Of a DNA stretch of 13,649 nucleotides, positions 1 to 7,900 are shown in pieces (within the stretch, counting starts at the first letter, position 1; every line of letters begins with the position of its first letter). The stretch covers positions 2,199,706 to 2,213,354 of the forward strand of contig CP070706.1 of the NCBI GenBank assembly GCA_020350085.1, in the 5' to 3' direction. Position numbers and translations under genes: made by a program. The notes beneath the pieces are model-generated. The model did no database searches. It was not told the origin of the DNA and saw only the letters and a list, made by a program, of their open reading frames with translations. Source of the DNA: Acidobacteriota bacterium (GTDB taxonomy: Bacteria; Acidobacteriota; Polarisedimenticolia; J045).

Positions 1-1
1 C

Positions 2-850
2 CACTGGGAAGAGGGTTTTCCGGTGCGGACTGCCTTCGGGTCCCCCGACCAGTATGTTGCCCGGGAGGTTCACTTCTACGCTGCGGATGACCCAGGGAAG
101 CTCGAACAGCTCGTGCGCGAGCTGATGCCCGAGTGGGTACTGATGGCGCACACCTACCTGGCTCAGGATGTGTTGCCGCTGGTTGCGGTGGACTTCGAGG
201 CCAACATCATCAGCGACTGCGTCGACTGCGAGATCGACGGAGGCGAGGTCGTATTCATCCGCCAGCCCTACGACGCGAAGTTCATCGCCCGCGTCGTCGA
301 TCGAGGGCCGGCACCACGCTTCGCTACGCTGCAGTCGGGTGCTTTCTCAGCGGACGACCTGCCGACCAGCCATTCGGGCTCCGTCACCCAACGCGCGGTG
401 GAAATCGATGCCAGTCAGTTGCGGCGCAAAGTGATCGAGGTTCGTAGCGCCGGCGAGGGGACTGTTGACCTATCCGCGGCGGAGGTGATCGTCGCCGGCG
501 GTCGCGGTATGCAGGACAAGGAGACGTTCGAGGCGCTCGTCGGCGGCCTGGCCAAAGCCCTCGATGCAGGAGTCGGCGCTTCGCGGCCCGTCGTCGATTC
601 CGAGTGGCTTCCACACGAGCATCAGATCGGCTCCTCGGGTCAGCTCGTCGCCCCCAAGCTGTACTTCGCCCTCGGCATTTCCGGAGCGATCCAACACATG
701 GTCGGAATGAGGGGCGCGCAGGTGAAGGTGGCCATCAACAAGGACAAGGACGCGCCGATCTTCAACGAGGCGACCTACGGCATCGTCGGTGACGTGACCG
801 AGATCGTTCCGGAGCTGATCAAGGCGGTCGAGGAGGCCAAGCAGGAATGA
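2..850 (+). CDS. etfA: Electron transfer flavoprotein alpha subunit, 5' end outside the window
   Basis: EtfA pairs with EtfB to form a soluble FAD-carrying heterodimer that passes electrons from dehydrogenases to a quinone reductase or another acceptor. The frame is open back to base 2; the GTG at 23 is internal, because the family is usually about 310-325 residues and roughly 40 N-terminal residues are missing. Counting from that GTG, the end of the N-terminal alpha/beta domain is visible ([17 protein letters not shown], about 49-65). The C-terminal FAD domain follows with GGRGM (159-163), [12 protein letters not shown] (184-195), QIGSSGQ (201-207, usually QVGQTGK), [12 protein letters not shown] (218-229), [11 protein letters not shown] (237-247) and YGIVGD (252-257). 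These residues line the FAD site in known ETFs, so the protein should be functional. Its stop overlaps the next start by ATGA, implying translational coupling. etfB probably lies upstream but is not seen. Confidence 0.95.
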   Translation, partial: HWEEGFPVRTAFGSPDQYVAREVHFYAADDPGKLEQLVRELMPEWVLMAHTYLAQDVLPLVAVDFEANIISDCVDCEIDGGEVVFIRQPYDAKFIARVVDRGPAPRFATLQSGAFSADDLPTSHSGSVTQRAVEIDASQLRRKVIEVRSAGEGTVDLSAAEVIVAGGRGMQDKETFEALVGGLAKALDAGVGASRPVVDSEWLPHEHQIGSSGQLVAPKLYFALGISGAIQHMVGMRGAQVKVAINKDKDAPIFNEATYGIVGDVTEIVPELIKAVEEAKQE

Positions 851-1392
851 TTCGCCCCATCAGCCCAGAAGAGCTGGACCGCCTGGTTCAGGACGGACTG
901 AAAGACCCCGAGGTCCCGACAGGGTGCGTCCGCATCTACGATGTCCGCGAGACGATCGACGCCTTCCGTGCCGGCCACGTCCCCGGTGCGCGGCACGTGC
1001 CAGTCGAGCAGGTGATGCGCTGGATTCCACAAAAGGCTTACCCGCACGAACTCGTCGTGCTCATCGACGGCGATGGGCGGGTCGGAGGGTCGGCGCGGCG
1101 AGTGGCCGCCAAGCTGGCCCATGCTTGGTTCCGGCGGCTGCGTTTTCTGACAGGCGGGATGAAGCAGTGGCTGGCCGACGGTCTTGCGATCGAGACCGGC
1201 GGCGCCGCGGGACGCGCTGGGGCGTCTGCCGAAGGCGAGCTGCTCGAGTCGCTGACATCGAAGGCCGTGCCGTGGACTGTGTCGAGCAAGCCGCTGCCAC
1301 CCGACCCCAGCCGAGAGCTACCGATCGGCGGACTGCGCCGGGCCAAAGCAGGCTCCGAGAGCGCAGACTCGCGGAAAGGACCGTCCGGCTGA
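847..1392 (+). CDS. Rhodanese-like domain protein lacking the catalytic cysteine
   Basis: A 181-residue protein with one rhodanese fold. Family marks are YDVRETIDAFRAGHVPGARHVP (about 31-52), which carries the DxR and GHIPGA signatures, and LTGGMKQW (101-108), the usual end of the domain. Active rhodaneses carry a Cys at the start of the active loop (C-x-x-G-x-R-S type) that takes up sulfane sulfur. Here the loop is VLIDGDGRVGG (71-81), with Asp74 at the Cys position; the only Cys is residue 27. Sulfurtransferase activity is therefore unlikely, and a binding or regulatory role is the better guess. Residues from about 118 are a Gly/Ala/Ser/Pro/Arg-rich tail with no fold I recognise. The ATG overlaps the etfA stop (ATGA), and AGGAGG at 831-836 lies 10 bases upstream of it. 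The next gene starts 14 bases after the stop, so the three look co-transcribed. Confidence 0.88.
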   Translation: MIRPISPEELDRLVQDGLKDPEVPTGCVRIYDVRETIDAFRAGHVPGARHVPVEQVMRWIPQKAYPHELVVLIDGDGRVGGSARRVAAKLAHAWFRRLRFLTGGMKQWLADGLAIETGGAAGRAGASAEGELLESLTSKAVPWTVSSKPLPPDPSRELPIGGLRRAKAGSESADSRKGPSG

Positions 1393-1406
1393 TCTGGCGT
1401 CCGCTG

Positions 1407-2999
1407 ATGCTGCGGTTTCGCACACCACCTCCCGAAGTCCGACTGGTCAACGCGTTCGAGGACTCGTTCGACGGTGCCGTCGCTGCGGCGCGGACGTGCT
1501 ACTCGGCCAAAGGGATCGTCACGCCGGCAGAGGTGGCAGGCGATGCTCTCGAGTCCGTCGAGGAGCGCGACGAGGCGAAGCGTCGGCGCGACGCTCTGGC
1601 CAAGGACATCTTCCAGGCCGGTCACCACACGGTCTACCAGCACGCGCACTTTCAATTCGCGATCGATCGCGTCTCGCGCCATTCGTTGTGGGCGTTTTTC
1701 CACGCTCACCCGTTCTACAACTCCGAACAGGTCTCCCAGCGCTACGTAAAGGTCGCACGCGGCCAAGCGGTCGTTCCTGAGCTGGGCCCGCCGGCGCAGC
1801 AGATCTACGAGCAGACTCTCGAGCTGCAGCAGGACGCGTATTACGAGTTGACTCGCATGCTGGTGCCTGTGGCCCAGAAGATCTTCTTCGCCGTTTTTCC
1901 CGCCCGCCAGCGCCAGCCCGACAAGTGGCGGCGCGAGATCCGACGCAAGGCTCAGGAGGCGGCTCGCTACGTGCTACCCGTGGCCACCTGGGCCCGCCTC
2001 TACCACACTGTTTCGGCGTTGACGCTGCTGCGCTACCACCGGGCGGCTCGGCAATTCGACGTACCGACGGAGATCGGGCTGATCGTCGAGGCGATGATCG
2101 ACCGAGTGCTGGCGAAAGACAGCTCTTACCGTCTCCTGATCGAAGCACCGCTTCCGCTGGATGTCAGCTGCGAAGCACGAACGTTCGAGCGCCTCGGCGG
2201 CGTGGTCGATCCACGCCGTGCAGAACGGTTCGCTCGAGAGTTCGACGCGCAGCTCGATGGTCGTGTCTCACGGCTCGTCGGTTATTCGAACCGCGCCGAG
2301 CAGATCGTGGCGCAGGCCGTGAGAGAGGTTCTCGGGTCGCCGCGAGCGACGCTCAGCGACGACGACGCGATCGCACTCGCCGCGGATCCGGCCTGCAATG
2401 TCGTTTACGGTGACGCGCTCAACCTGGCGACGGTCTCGAAGATCACTCGCGCGTTGCACCACGCGCAGTACACGTTCAGCCGCAAGGTCTCCCACACCGC
2501 CGATTCGCAAGATCAGCGCCACAGGATGACGCCGGCCAGCAGGCCGGTGCTATTGGCCCATCTTCAAGACGGCCCGGACGTGATTCTTCCCTCGCTCGTC
2601 GCCGCCGACGACGCGGCACGGCAGTTCTTTGCCGAGCGGATGGAAGCCACTTGGGATGCGATCACGCGCTTGCGTCGGCTCGATGTTCCCGACGAGGCCC
2701 TCGTCTATCTGCTGCCCAATGCGGTCGCGGTGCGAGCGACCGAATCAGCCGACTACAACGCGCTCAAGCACAAGCACGCCATGCGCTTGTGCTACAACGC
2801 ACAAGAGGAAATCTGGCACTCCAGTCTCGACGAAGCGCTGCAGATTCGCGAGGTGCACCCGCGATTGGGCGCCTATCTCGAACCTCCATGCACGATCCGT
2901 CATCGAGCCGACAAGACACCGTACTGTCCGGAAGGCAAGCGCTACTGCGGCGTGCCGGTCTGGCGTCAGTTGCCCCAGGACTACATCCGGCGCATGTAG
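1407..2999 (+). CDS. Tandem ThyX-like (FAD-dependent thymidylate synthase family) protein
   Basis: A 530-residue protein, about twice the usual ThyX length (about 220-250). ThyX makes dTMP from dUMP with FAD, NADPH and methylenetetrahydrofolate. Half 1 (about 10-250) has ARTCYS (28-33), QHAHFQF (78-84), the motif region with SEQVSQRYV (106-114), and RYVLPVATWARLYHTVSALTLLRY (187-210). Where ThyX has RHR it has AHP (100-102). Half 2 (about 285-530) has ITRALHHAQYTFSRKVSH (346-363), QDQRHR (368-373), YLLPNA (434-439), LKHKHAMRLCYNAQEEIW (453-470) and a Cys-containing end, CPEGKRYCG (507-515). It keeps RHR but not the S..SxRY part. The start is ATG 1407; the frame is open upstream to 924, but that stretch lies over the rhodanese gene and has no ThyX homology. 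The Shine-Dalgarno sequence is weak: AAAGGA at 1375-1380 is too far away and would better fit an unusual CTG at 1389. Family call firm; catalysis unproven. Confidence 0.88.
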   Translation: MLRFRTPPPEVRLVNAFEDSFDGAVAAARTCYSAKGIVTPAEVAGDALESVEERDEAKRRRDALAKDIFQAGHHTVYQHAHFQFAIDRVSRHSLWAFFHAHPFYNSEQVSQRYVKVARGQAVVPELGPPAQQIYEQTLELQQDAYYELTRMLVPVAQKIFFAVFPARQRQPDKWRREIRRKAQEAARYVLPVATWARLYHTVSALTLLRYHRAARQFDVPTEIGLIVEAMIDRVLAKDSSYRLLIEAPLPLDVSCEARTFERLGGVVDPRRAERFAREFDAQLDGRVSRLVGYSNRAEQIVAQAVREVLGSPRATLSDDDAIALAADPACNVVYGDALNLATVSKITRALHHAQYTFSRKVSHTADSQDQRHRMTPASRPVLLAHLQDGPDVILPSLVAADDAARQFFAERMEATWDAITRLRRLDVPDEALVYLLPNAVAVRATESADYNALKHKHAMRLCYNAQEEIWHSSLDEALQIREVHPRLGAYLEPPCTIRHRADKTPYCPEGKRYCGVPVWRQLPQDYIRRM

Positions 3000-3026
3000 C
3001 AGCTCAGGGAACTCCGAGCGGTCGTA

Positions 3027-4112
3027 TCAACCGGTGCGCCATGCCCGCGGCTGGTTCAGATCGCCGCCAGCGGCTCGCTCTTCGTCTGCCCTCGGGAACG
3101 AGATCTCGAGACGCGCCTCGCTGTGCTCGATCGTCTCGTGCAGCTCGGCGTGAACGCCGTAGTACTTGAGCTCGCGCACGGGCTCGAGCAGTCGGTGCGG
3201 AGCCAGTCGCCAACGATCGCGTGTCTGCCAATCGAGTCGGACGATCAGCCGTCCTTCGTCTTCGCTGCCCGAGACCCGCAAGGGGCCCGTGAGTCCTCCC
3301 GTGCGGACCAGTCGGTGCAGCAACTCGGACAGGGCTTGTGCCAGATCCCGGGCGTTGACGACGACCTGGTCTCTGTCGTGCAGCTCGTCGAGATCGAGCT
3401 GGAGCTCACCGCTGCGCAGGCTCTCCGGCGCACGGAGCCCGCACACTCTGCCGAGCAGGGGGATCAGTGCGGTGATCAGTTGCGGCCGCAGCTTGGCGCG
3501 CAGCGCCGCGATCGTCTCCAGCGCCTGTCCGGCCGACGTCGCCACCTCGTCGGGCAGGAAGCTGGGCGGCTCCCCGTCCTGACACACGGCGCCACCGAGC
3601 TGGCTCAACAGGACGGTCCTCGCGCTCGAGAGGCGATCGAGCAGCTCCGGCTGAAGAGCCAGTTGTCTTCCGGTCGACAGCACGTCATCCATGCGGTCGA
3701 CCACGCCTCCGAGCACCGCAGAACACGCCCTCTTGAGACGATCGGCGACGCGTGGGCCGAGCAGGGCGTCGTCCGTCACGTTCAGGCACAACAGCCTCAG
3801 GTTTTCGAGCTCAGCACGGGCCCAGCCTTCGGCATCGAACTCGCCGCTGGCTTCCCAGAACACGCGCGTGGCGGCGGCCTGTCGAAAGGACGCTCGCTCC
3901 AGTGGCTCGTGGGTGCGCCGGCGGCGATGCCGTACAGATCGAGCGGCCGCCGCGGCCATCGCACCGAGCGCGAAGATCACCGCTCCGAGCGCCGGCCGGG
4001 TTGGGCTCGCGAACAACGCCAGGTACAACGCCAGCGTCAGCGACACGGCGATCAGCAGCAGCCAGATGCCGGTGAGTGCTCCGTCATCTTTGTGCCGGTG
4101 ACGTGCGGACAC
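3027..4112 (-). CDS. Two-helix membrane protein with a degenerate histidine-kinase-like C-terminus
   Basis: A 361-residue protein read leftward. After a short basic N-terminus come two hydrophobic segments (about 13-35 and 40-60), closed by an Arg-rich stretch RSVRHRRRR that should face the cytoplasm. A mostly helical region follows (about 70-225). The end (about 248-340) resembles a kinase ATPase domain: VVNARDLAQALSELLHRLV looks like the N-box helix, and the last strand is ARLEISFPR, as at the end of sensor kinases. I see no phospho-accepting His motif, and neither the DxGxG nor the GxGL nucleotide loops. It may be a pseudokinase or a decayed sensor; an unrelated membrane protein is also possible. 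The GTG start at 4112 is chosen because AGGGGGA lies 8 bases upstream and the membrane segment follows directly. It faces the ThyX-like gene tail to tail with 27 bases between them, and no response regulator gene is in the window. Confidence 0.72.
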   Translation of the reverse strand: MSARHRHKDDGALTGIWLLLIAVSLTLALYLALFASPTRPALGAVIFALGAMAAAAARSVRHRRRRTHEPLERASFRQAAATRVFWEASGEFDAEGWARAELENLRLLCLNVTDDALLGPRVADRLKRACSAVLGGVVDRMDDVLSTGRQLALQPELLDRLSSARTVLLSQLGGAVCQDGEPPSFLPDEVATSAGQALETIAALRAKLRPQLITALIPLLGRVCGLRAPESLRSGELQLDLDELHDRDQVVVNARDLAQALSELLHRLVRTGGLTGPLRVSGSEDEGRLIVRLDWQTRDRWRLAPHRLLEPVRELKYYGVHAELHETIEHSEARLEISFPRADEERAAGGDLNQPRAWRTG

Positions 4113-4120
4113 CGTGATCG

Positions 4121-4127
4121 TCCCCCT
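4121..4127 (-). promoter_or_regulatory. Shine-Dalgarno site deciding the GTG start at 4112
   Basis: Read on the minus strand, AGGGGGA is followed by 8 bases and GTG. The frame stays open a further 414 bases upstream to 4526, so this site is what fixes the start. Coding-like features (hydrophobic segments, ordered domains) begin only after this GTG. Confidence 0.65.
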
Positions 4128-4158
4128 GACAAACAAGTGGCCTTGCTCGGTTCTTTGC

Positions 4159-4187
4159 TTCCTACCGCGAGAGGCAAGATGGGTCAA
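4159..4187 (-). promoter_or_regulatory. Possible sigma70-type promoter for the membrane protein gene
   Basis: On the minus strand, TTGACC (4187-4182) is followed by a 17-base spacer and TAGGAA (4164-4159). The -35 matches the housekeeping consensus at 5 of 6 bases but the -10 at only about 3 of 6. Placement about 45 bases ahead of the GTG at 4112 is reasonable. Pattern match only. Confidence 0.27.
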
Positions 4188-4898
4188 TAGAAAAGCATGC
4201 CGCTGGCTCACCGTCGCGAACATCCCGAACGCGACCGAGGCAATCCGATCAGCGACCTGTCCGCGGTCCGAGCCCGGCAGTGGACGTCGACCGAGGTGTG
4301 ATCCACACAACAGGTCTCGTCGCCGACTCGTCGCTGGGTGGGAAATCAGCGACGATCTGCCCCCCATACGGAGAACGGATCTCCGGCGCGATGCTTCTCG
4401 TTCGCGTCGGGACGTTGCTTCGTGCCGTCTTTCGGCGTGCAAAAGCTCGCTGAGGTCTGCGCGGATCGCGCTCTCCCTTCGGCAGCAGTCGATCTTGGCG
4501 ATGAGCTTCGAGAGGCGTCCTCGCAAACCAGAGACTCAGTCTGCCCGATCGACCGGTGATCCCGGTGAACCCCGTCTTCCACAACTGGCCGTCACCGTCC
4601 ATCTTAGTCCCTGAGCATTCGCGGATTCGGATCGCGTGTTGCCGCCAGCGCTTCGAGAGCGTACAAAAACTGCGGACGTGTTCGCGCACAGGGCGGGGGA
4701 GGACCACCAGGGCCGCAGATGGCAGGCCCGGAAGAGGTGTTCCAAGGCTACCGTGCCATCCCTCGAGTCCCAGACACACCTTTAGAGAAGGGACCCTCGG
4801 TAACGTCCGCAAGTCTCCTCGAACCGAAGAGACAGGGATTTCCGCCCCGGGGGTTCTGAGTGGATGAGGCATCCGTCTCTCGTGGGGAGCGGCGTGCC

Positions 4899-4904
4899 GG
4901 GAGA
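4899..4904 (+). promoter_or_regulatory. Shine-Dalgarno site deciding the GTG start at 4911
   Basis: GGGAGA is followed by 6 bases and GTG. An earlier in-frame GTG at 4860, directly after the in-frame TGA at 4857, would add 17 charged residues ahead of the signal peptide. The better-placed site and the normal short basic N-region favour 4911. Confidence 0.65.
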
Positions 4905-4910
4905 AACCCT

Positions 4911-4997
4911 GTGACGCGACACCGGTCACCGGCTTCGTCTTGCCTCTTTTTCCTGTTCCTGTCCGCATTGTGGCTGTTGATGAGCCCATCGCTGGCC
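4911..4997 (+). other. Signal peptide of the giant protein
   Basis: The N-region TRHR is followed by a hydrophobic core, CLFFLFLSALWLLM (11-24), and a likely signal peptidase I site after SLA (27-29). The mature part opens Pro-rich (VVPPTDPD). Cys11 lies at the front of the hydrophobic core, not at a lipobox cleavage position, so a lipoprotein is less likely. Confidence 0.85.
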
Positions 4998-7900
4998 GTC
5001 GTCCCACCCACGGATCCGGACCGATCGATTCCGGCCCCGGCGGCCGAGGCGATCCGCGACGATCGCGCGGGAGCTTTCCGCCCGCTGTTTCCGCTTGCGG
5101 GAGTCGTGGGCGACAACGTCACGGCGCGCCGAACCGCAGGGCCGCTGGTGCTCACCCCGTTGACGGGATCGTTCTCGTATCCGGTCCTGCTGGGCAAGTT
5201 CGCCGACTCGGGGGCCGATCCGTACCCCGCGTCCGAACTGGCAGACGAGCTGTTTCTCCAGGGCTATAACGCGGGCGGGGCACCAGGGTCGCTCCGCGAT
5301 TACTTCGACGAGGTTTCATATCTCGACTACACGATCGACGGCACCGTCCGGGGCTGGGCCACGGTCTCGCTCAACCAGTCCGACTACCTCGGTTCGGCTG
5401 GCTGTAACGGTCTGTGCTCGAGCACGACGAACTCGGCCGCTGGCTTTGCCAAGGAGCTGATCGAGCTCAACGACGCAGCGATCGACTTTTCCCAGTACGA
5501 CAACGACGGACCGGACGGAACACCGAACTCTGGCGACGATGACGGCGTCGTGGACCTGCTCGTGCTCGTCCATGCGGCCGAGGGTGGCGAGTGTGGTGGC
5601 AGCGAAATCTGGTCGCACCTCGACAATTACTCGCGGACGTTCGGCAGCAGCTTTCAAACGGGCGATGCGGCGAGTGGCGGCGGCAACATCCTGATCGAGG
5701 ACTACATCGTCGTTCCCGCATACGATTGCGACGGCACGACGCGGGTCTCGATCGGTGTGTTCGCACACCTTTTCGGCTTGCACCTCGGCTGGCCTCCACT
5801 GTGGGACCGTGATGGCTCCTCGCGAGGTGCTGGCGCGTGGGAGCTGATGGCGCACGGCCTATGGGGAGGCGACGGCAATTCCCCTCAGCGGCCGGTGCAT
5901 CCGAGTGTTTACTGCAAAGCACTGGCCGGTTGGATCGACCCGAGCGTCGTTCAAGGCGACGAGATCGGCACATTCATCGCGGCGATCGAGGACGAGCCGT
6001 TTGCTCGGGAGTTCCGGCGTGCGCCGAGCTGCAGCCATGAGGAGTACTTCCTGCTCGAGGCGCGCCTCAAGCGCAAGTTCGACTTGAACCTGCCCGGCGA
6101 GGGACTGCTGATCTGGCACGCCGACGACTTGACGGAGACCTCCGACGACGAAGCGCGGCCGCGGCTGCATCTTCTGCCCGCCGATGCCGAGTACGGTTTG
6201 AACAACGACCAGGACGACGGCGATGACGCCGATCCGTGGCCTGGCAGCCTGTTCGAGTCTCTCTGGACGGACACGACCGATCCTTCGTCGAAGCGCCACG
6301 GAGGCCGGCCGAGTGGTGCGAGCATGACCGATGTCTCGCCTCCCGCCGACCCCATGCAGGCCGACTTGAGCCAGGAGACGGGACCGATCCCGCACGTTCT
6401 GAACGTGATGCCGGACGACGACAGTCCCGGAAACGGTGACGCCGACGGCGTGATCGATCCGTTCGAGACGGTGCGCCTCGATGTGGAGCTGTCGAACGAG
6501 GGCCAGGCCGTGGCGACGGCCGTCAGCGGGACACTGGCCCTCGACCCGCCGATCAGCGGCGTGAGCGTCGTTCAAGACAGCGCCGACTGGCCCGATCTCG
6601 ATGCGTGCGGCGTCGGTGCTACAGGCGCCTTCGATATCTCTCTCGACGCCAGTGTCGCTTGTGAGACACAGCTCGACTTTCGACTCGATCTGTCCACGGG
6701 TCAAGGTCCGTTCACGAGGACGTTTAGCGAGCGGGTCGGGAGCTGGTTCACCGGCGCCGCCACCGAGCTGACCGCCAGCTCCGAGACCGCAGGAGAGCCA
6801 CGCTCGAGCCGCGACGACACCGGTTTTGCGATCGTGTATCCCGAGCGGGTCTCCGGCTTCGACGTGGTGCGCATGACGAGACTCGACGCCGACGGCACGC
6901 CGCTCGGCACGACGGATGTCTCTTCGCCACTGACCGGCAACGGCAGCGACCCGGACGTCGATTGGAACGGAACCGAGTACGGCGTCGTGTGGGCGGACGA
7001 TCGCGACGGGAACAGGGAGATCTACTTTGCTCGCGTCGACGCTGCGGGCACCCGTATCGGCACCGAGGTTCGCCTCACCAGCGACGCCGCCGACTCGCGG
7101 GCACCGCGCATCGAGTGGACTCCAACCGACAAGCGCTGGAGCATCGTTTTCGAGGACGAGCGGTTCGGTGATCCGGACGTGCTCTACGTCCGGGTGAACA
7201 GCGCGGGAAACAAAGTCGGGGGCGAGACGACCATCGCCGTCGGCGCCGGCAGACAGCAGTCGCCGGATCTCGCCTTCAGCGGCAACCGCTACGGCATCGT
7301 CTGGCAGGACGATGCGTCCGGCGAGTGGACGATCCGCTTCCGTTCGATGCTGACCGACGGTTTGACCGGCTCGACGCCGATCGATCTCGAGACCGCGCCT
7401 GGCGACTCGCTTCAGCCCGAGATCATCTGGCACTCCGGGACGGCGTTCTTCGCCACGGCTTACGTCGATTTCGCAGCGATCGGCCGCTCGTCGCTGAAGG
7501 TCGCCCGCATCAACGAGCTCGGCAGCTCGCTGCAGCCGATCAAGACGATCACCACCGAGCCGATCCGCGTCGACAGCCCGGACATCGACAACGACGGAAC
7601 CTTGTACTTCATCAGCTGGGTGGACCACCGCGACGGAGCTCGATCGATTCGGATGTCGCGAACGGACGATCAGCTCAACGTCGAGATCAACGGCGTCGTC
7701 GCGGACGAGTCAGCACCGTACGCGCGCTTCGCCCCACTGACCGTCAGCGGCAACCGCATGATCGTCACGTGGTCCGAGCAGAAGGCGGCGAGTCCAGGCT
7801 TCGACGCCTTCGCGCGCGTTTCTTACGGCTTTTTCGACTGCGGCCGCGACGAAGACGGCGACGGCATCCTGACACAAAACGACAACTGCCCCGACGTTCC

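Larger units (their letters stand above)
4113..4910. other. 798-base intergenic region between divergent genes, content unrecognised
   Basis: Neither strand holds a frame with recognisable protein features. The open frames here (for example the minus-strand frame over 4249-5007) are rich in Arg, Pro, Ser and Thr, show no domain pattern and run into neighbouring genes. I see no tRNA, no T-rich terminator hairpin and no riboswitch consensus I can match. A weak promoter-like pair, TTGCCG (4639-4644), 17 bases, TACAAA (4662-4667), points toward the giant gene and would give a leader of about 240 bases. The spacing between divergent genes leaves room for two promoters and a regulatory or small RNA, but nothing specific is supported. 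Decayed coding sequence is also possible. Confidence 0.5.

Noticed and set aside
924..1406. Upstream extension of the ThyX-like frame giving a 691-residue protein
   Set aside because: This part lies over the rhodanese gene in another frame, is Arg-rich and patternless, and ThyX homology begins only after ATG 1407.
3002..3019. Possible terminator hairpin between the convergent genes
   Set aside because: GCTC/GAGC gives only four clean pairs, then a mismatch, and there is no T tract on either side.
3123..4190. Plus-strand open frame of 355 codons
   Set aside because: It is antisense to the membrane protein gene and is Gln/Arg/His-rich, as expected for the complement of Leu- and Ala-rich coding; the minus-strand frame has membrane segments and a good Shine-Dalgarno site.
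4113..4526. 138-codon N-terminal extension of the minus-strand membrane protein gene
   Set aside because: It is Arg/Ser-rich with no domain; the GTG at 4112 has a well-placed AGGGGGA and is followed directly by the membrane segments.
4639..4667. Promoter-like TTGCCG, 17 bases, TACAAA ahead of the giant gene
   Set aside because: Both boxes match at only about 4 of 6 bases and the leader would be about 240 bases; mentioned in the gap entry but not called.
4721..4737. GGCAGGCCCGGAAGAGG resembling the signal recognition particle RNA core
   Set aside because: The flanking conserved bases and the closing hairpin are missing; chance similarity.
4860..4910. Earlier in-frame GTG start for the giant gene
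   Set aside because: It would put 17 charged residues before the signal peptide; GTG 4911 has GGGAGA at 6 bases spacing. It is not fully excluded.
4249..5007. Minus-strand open frame of 252 codons in the intergenic region
   Set aside because: It overlaps the signal peptide of the giant gene, its composition is Arg/Pro/Thr-rich and no motif is visible.
5859..7628. Minus-strand open frame of 589 codons
   Set aside because: Antisense shadow of the giant gene, whose plus-strand translation shows ordered known domains here; long opposite frames are expected in GC-rich genes.
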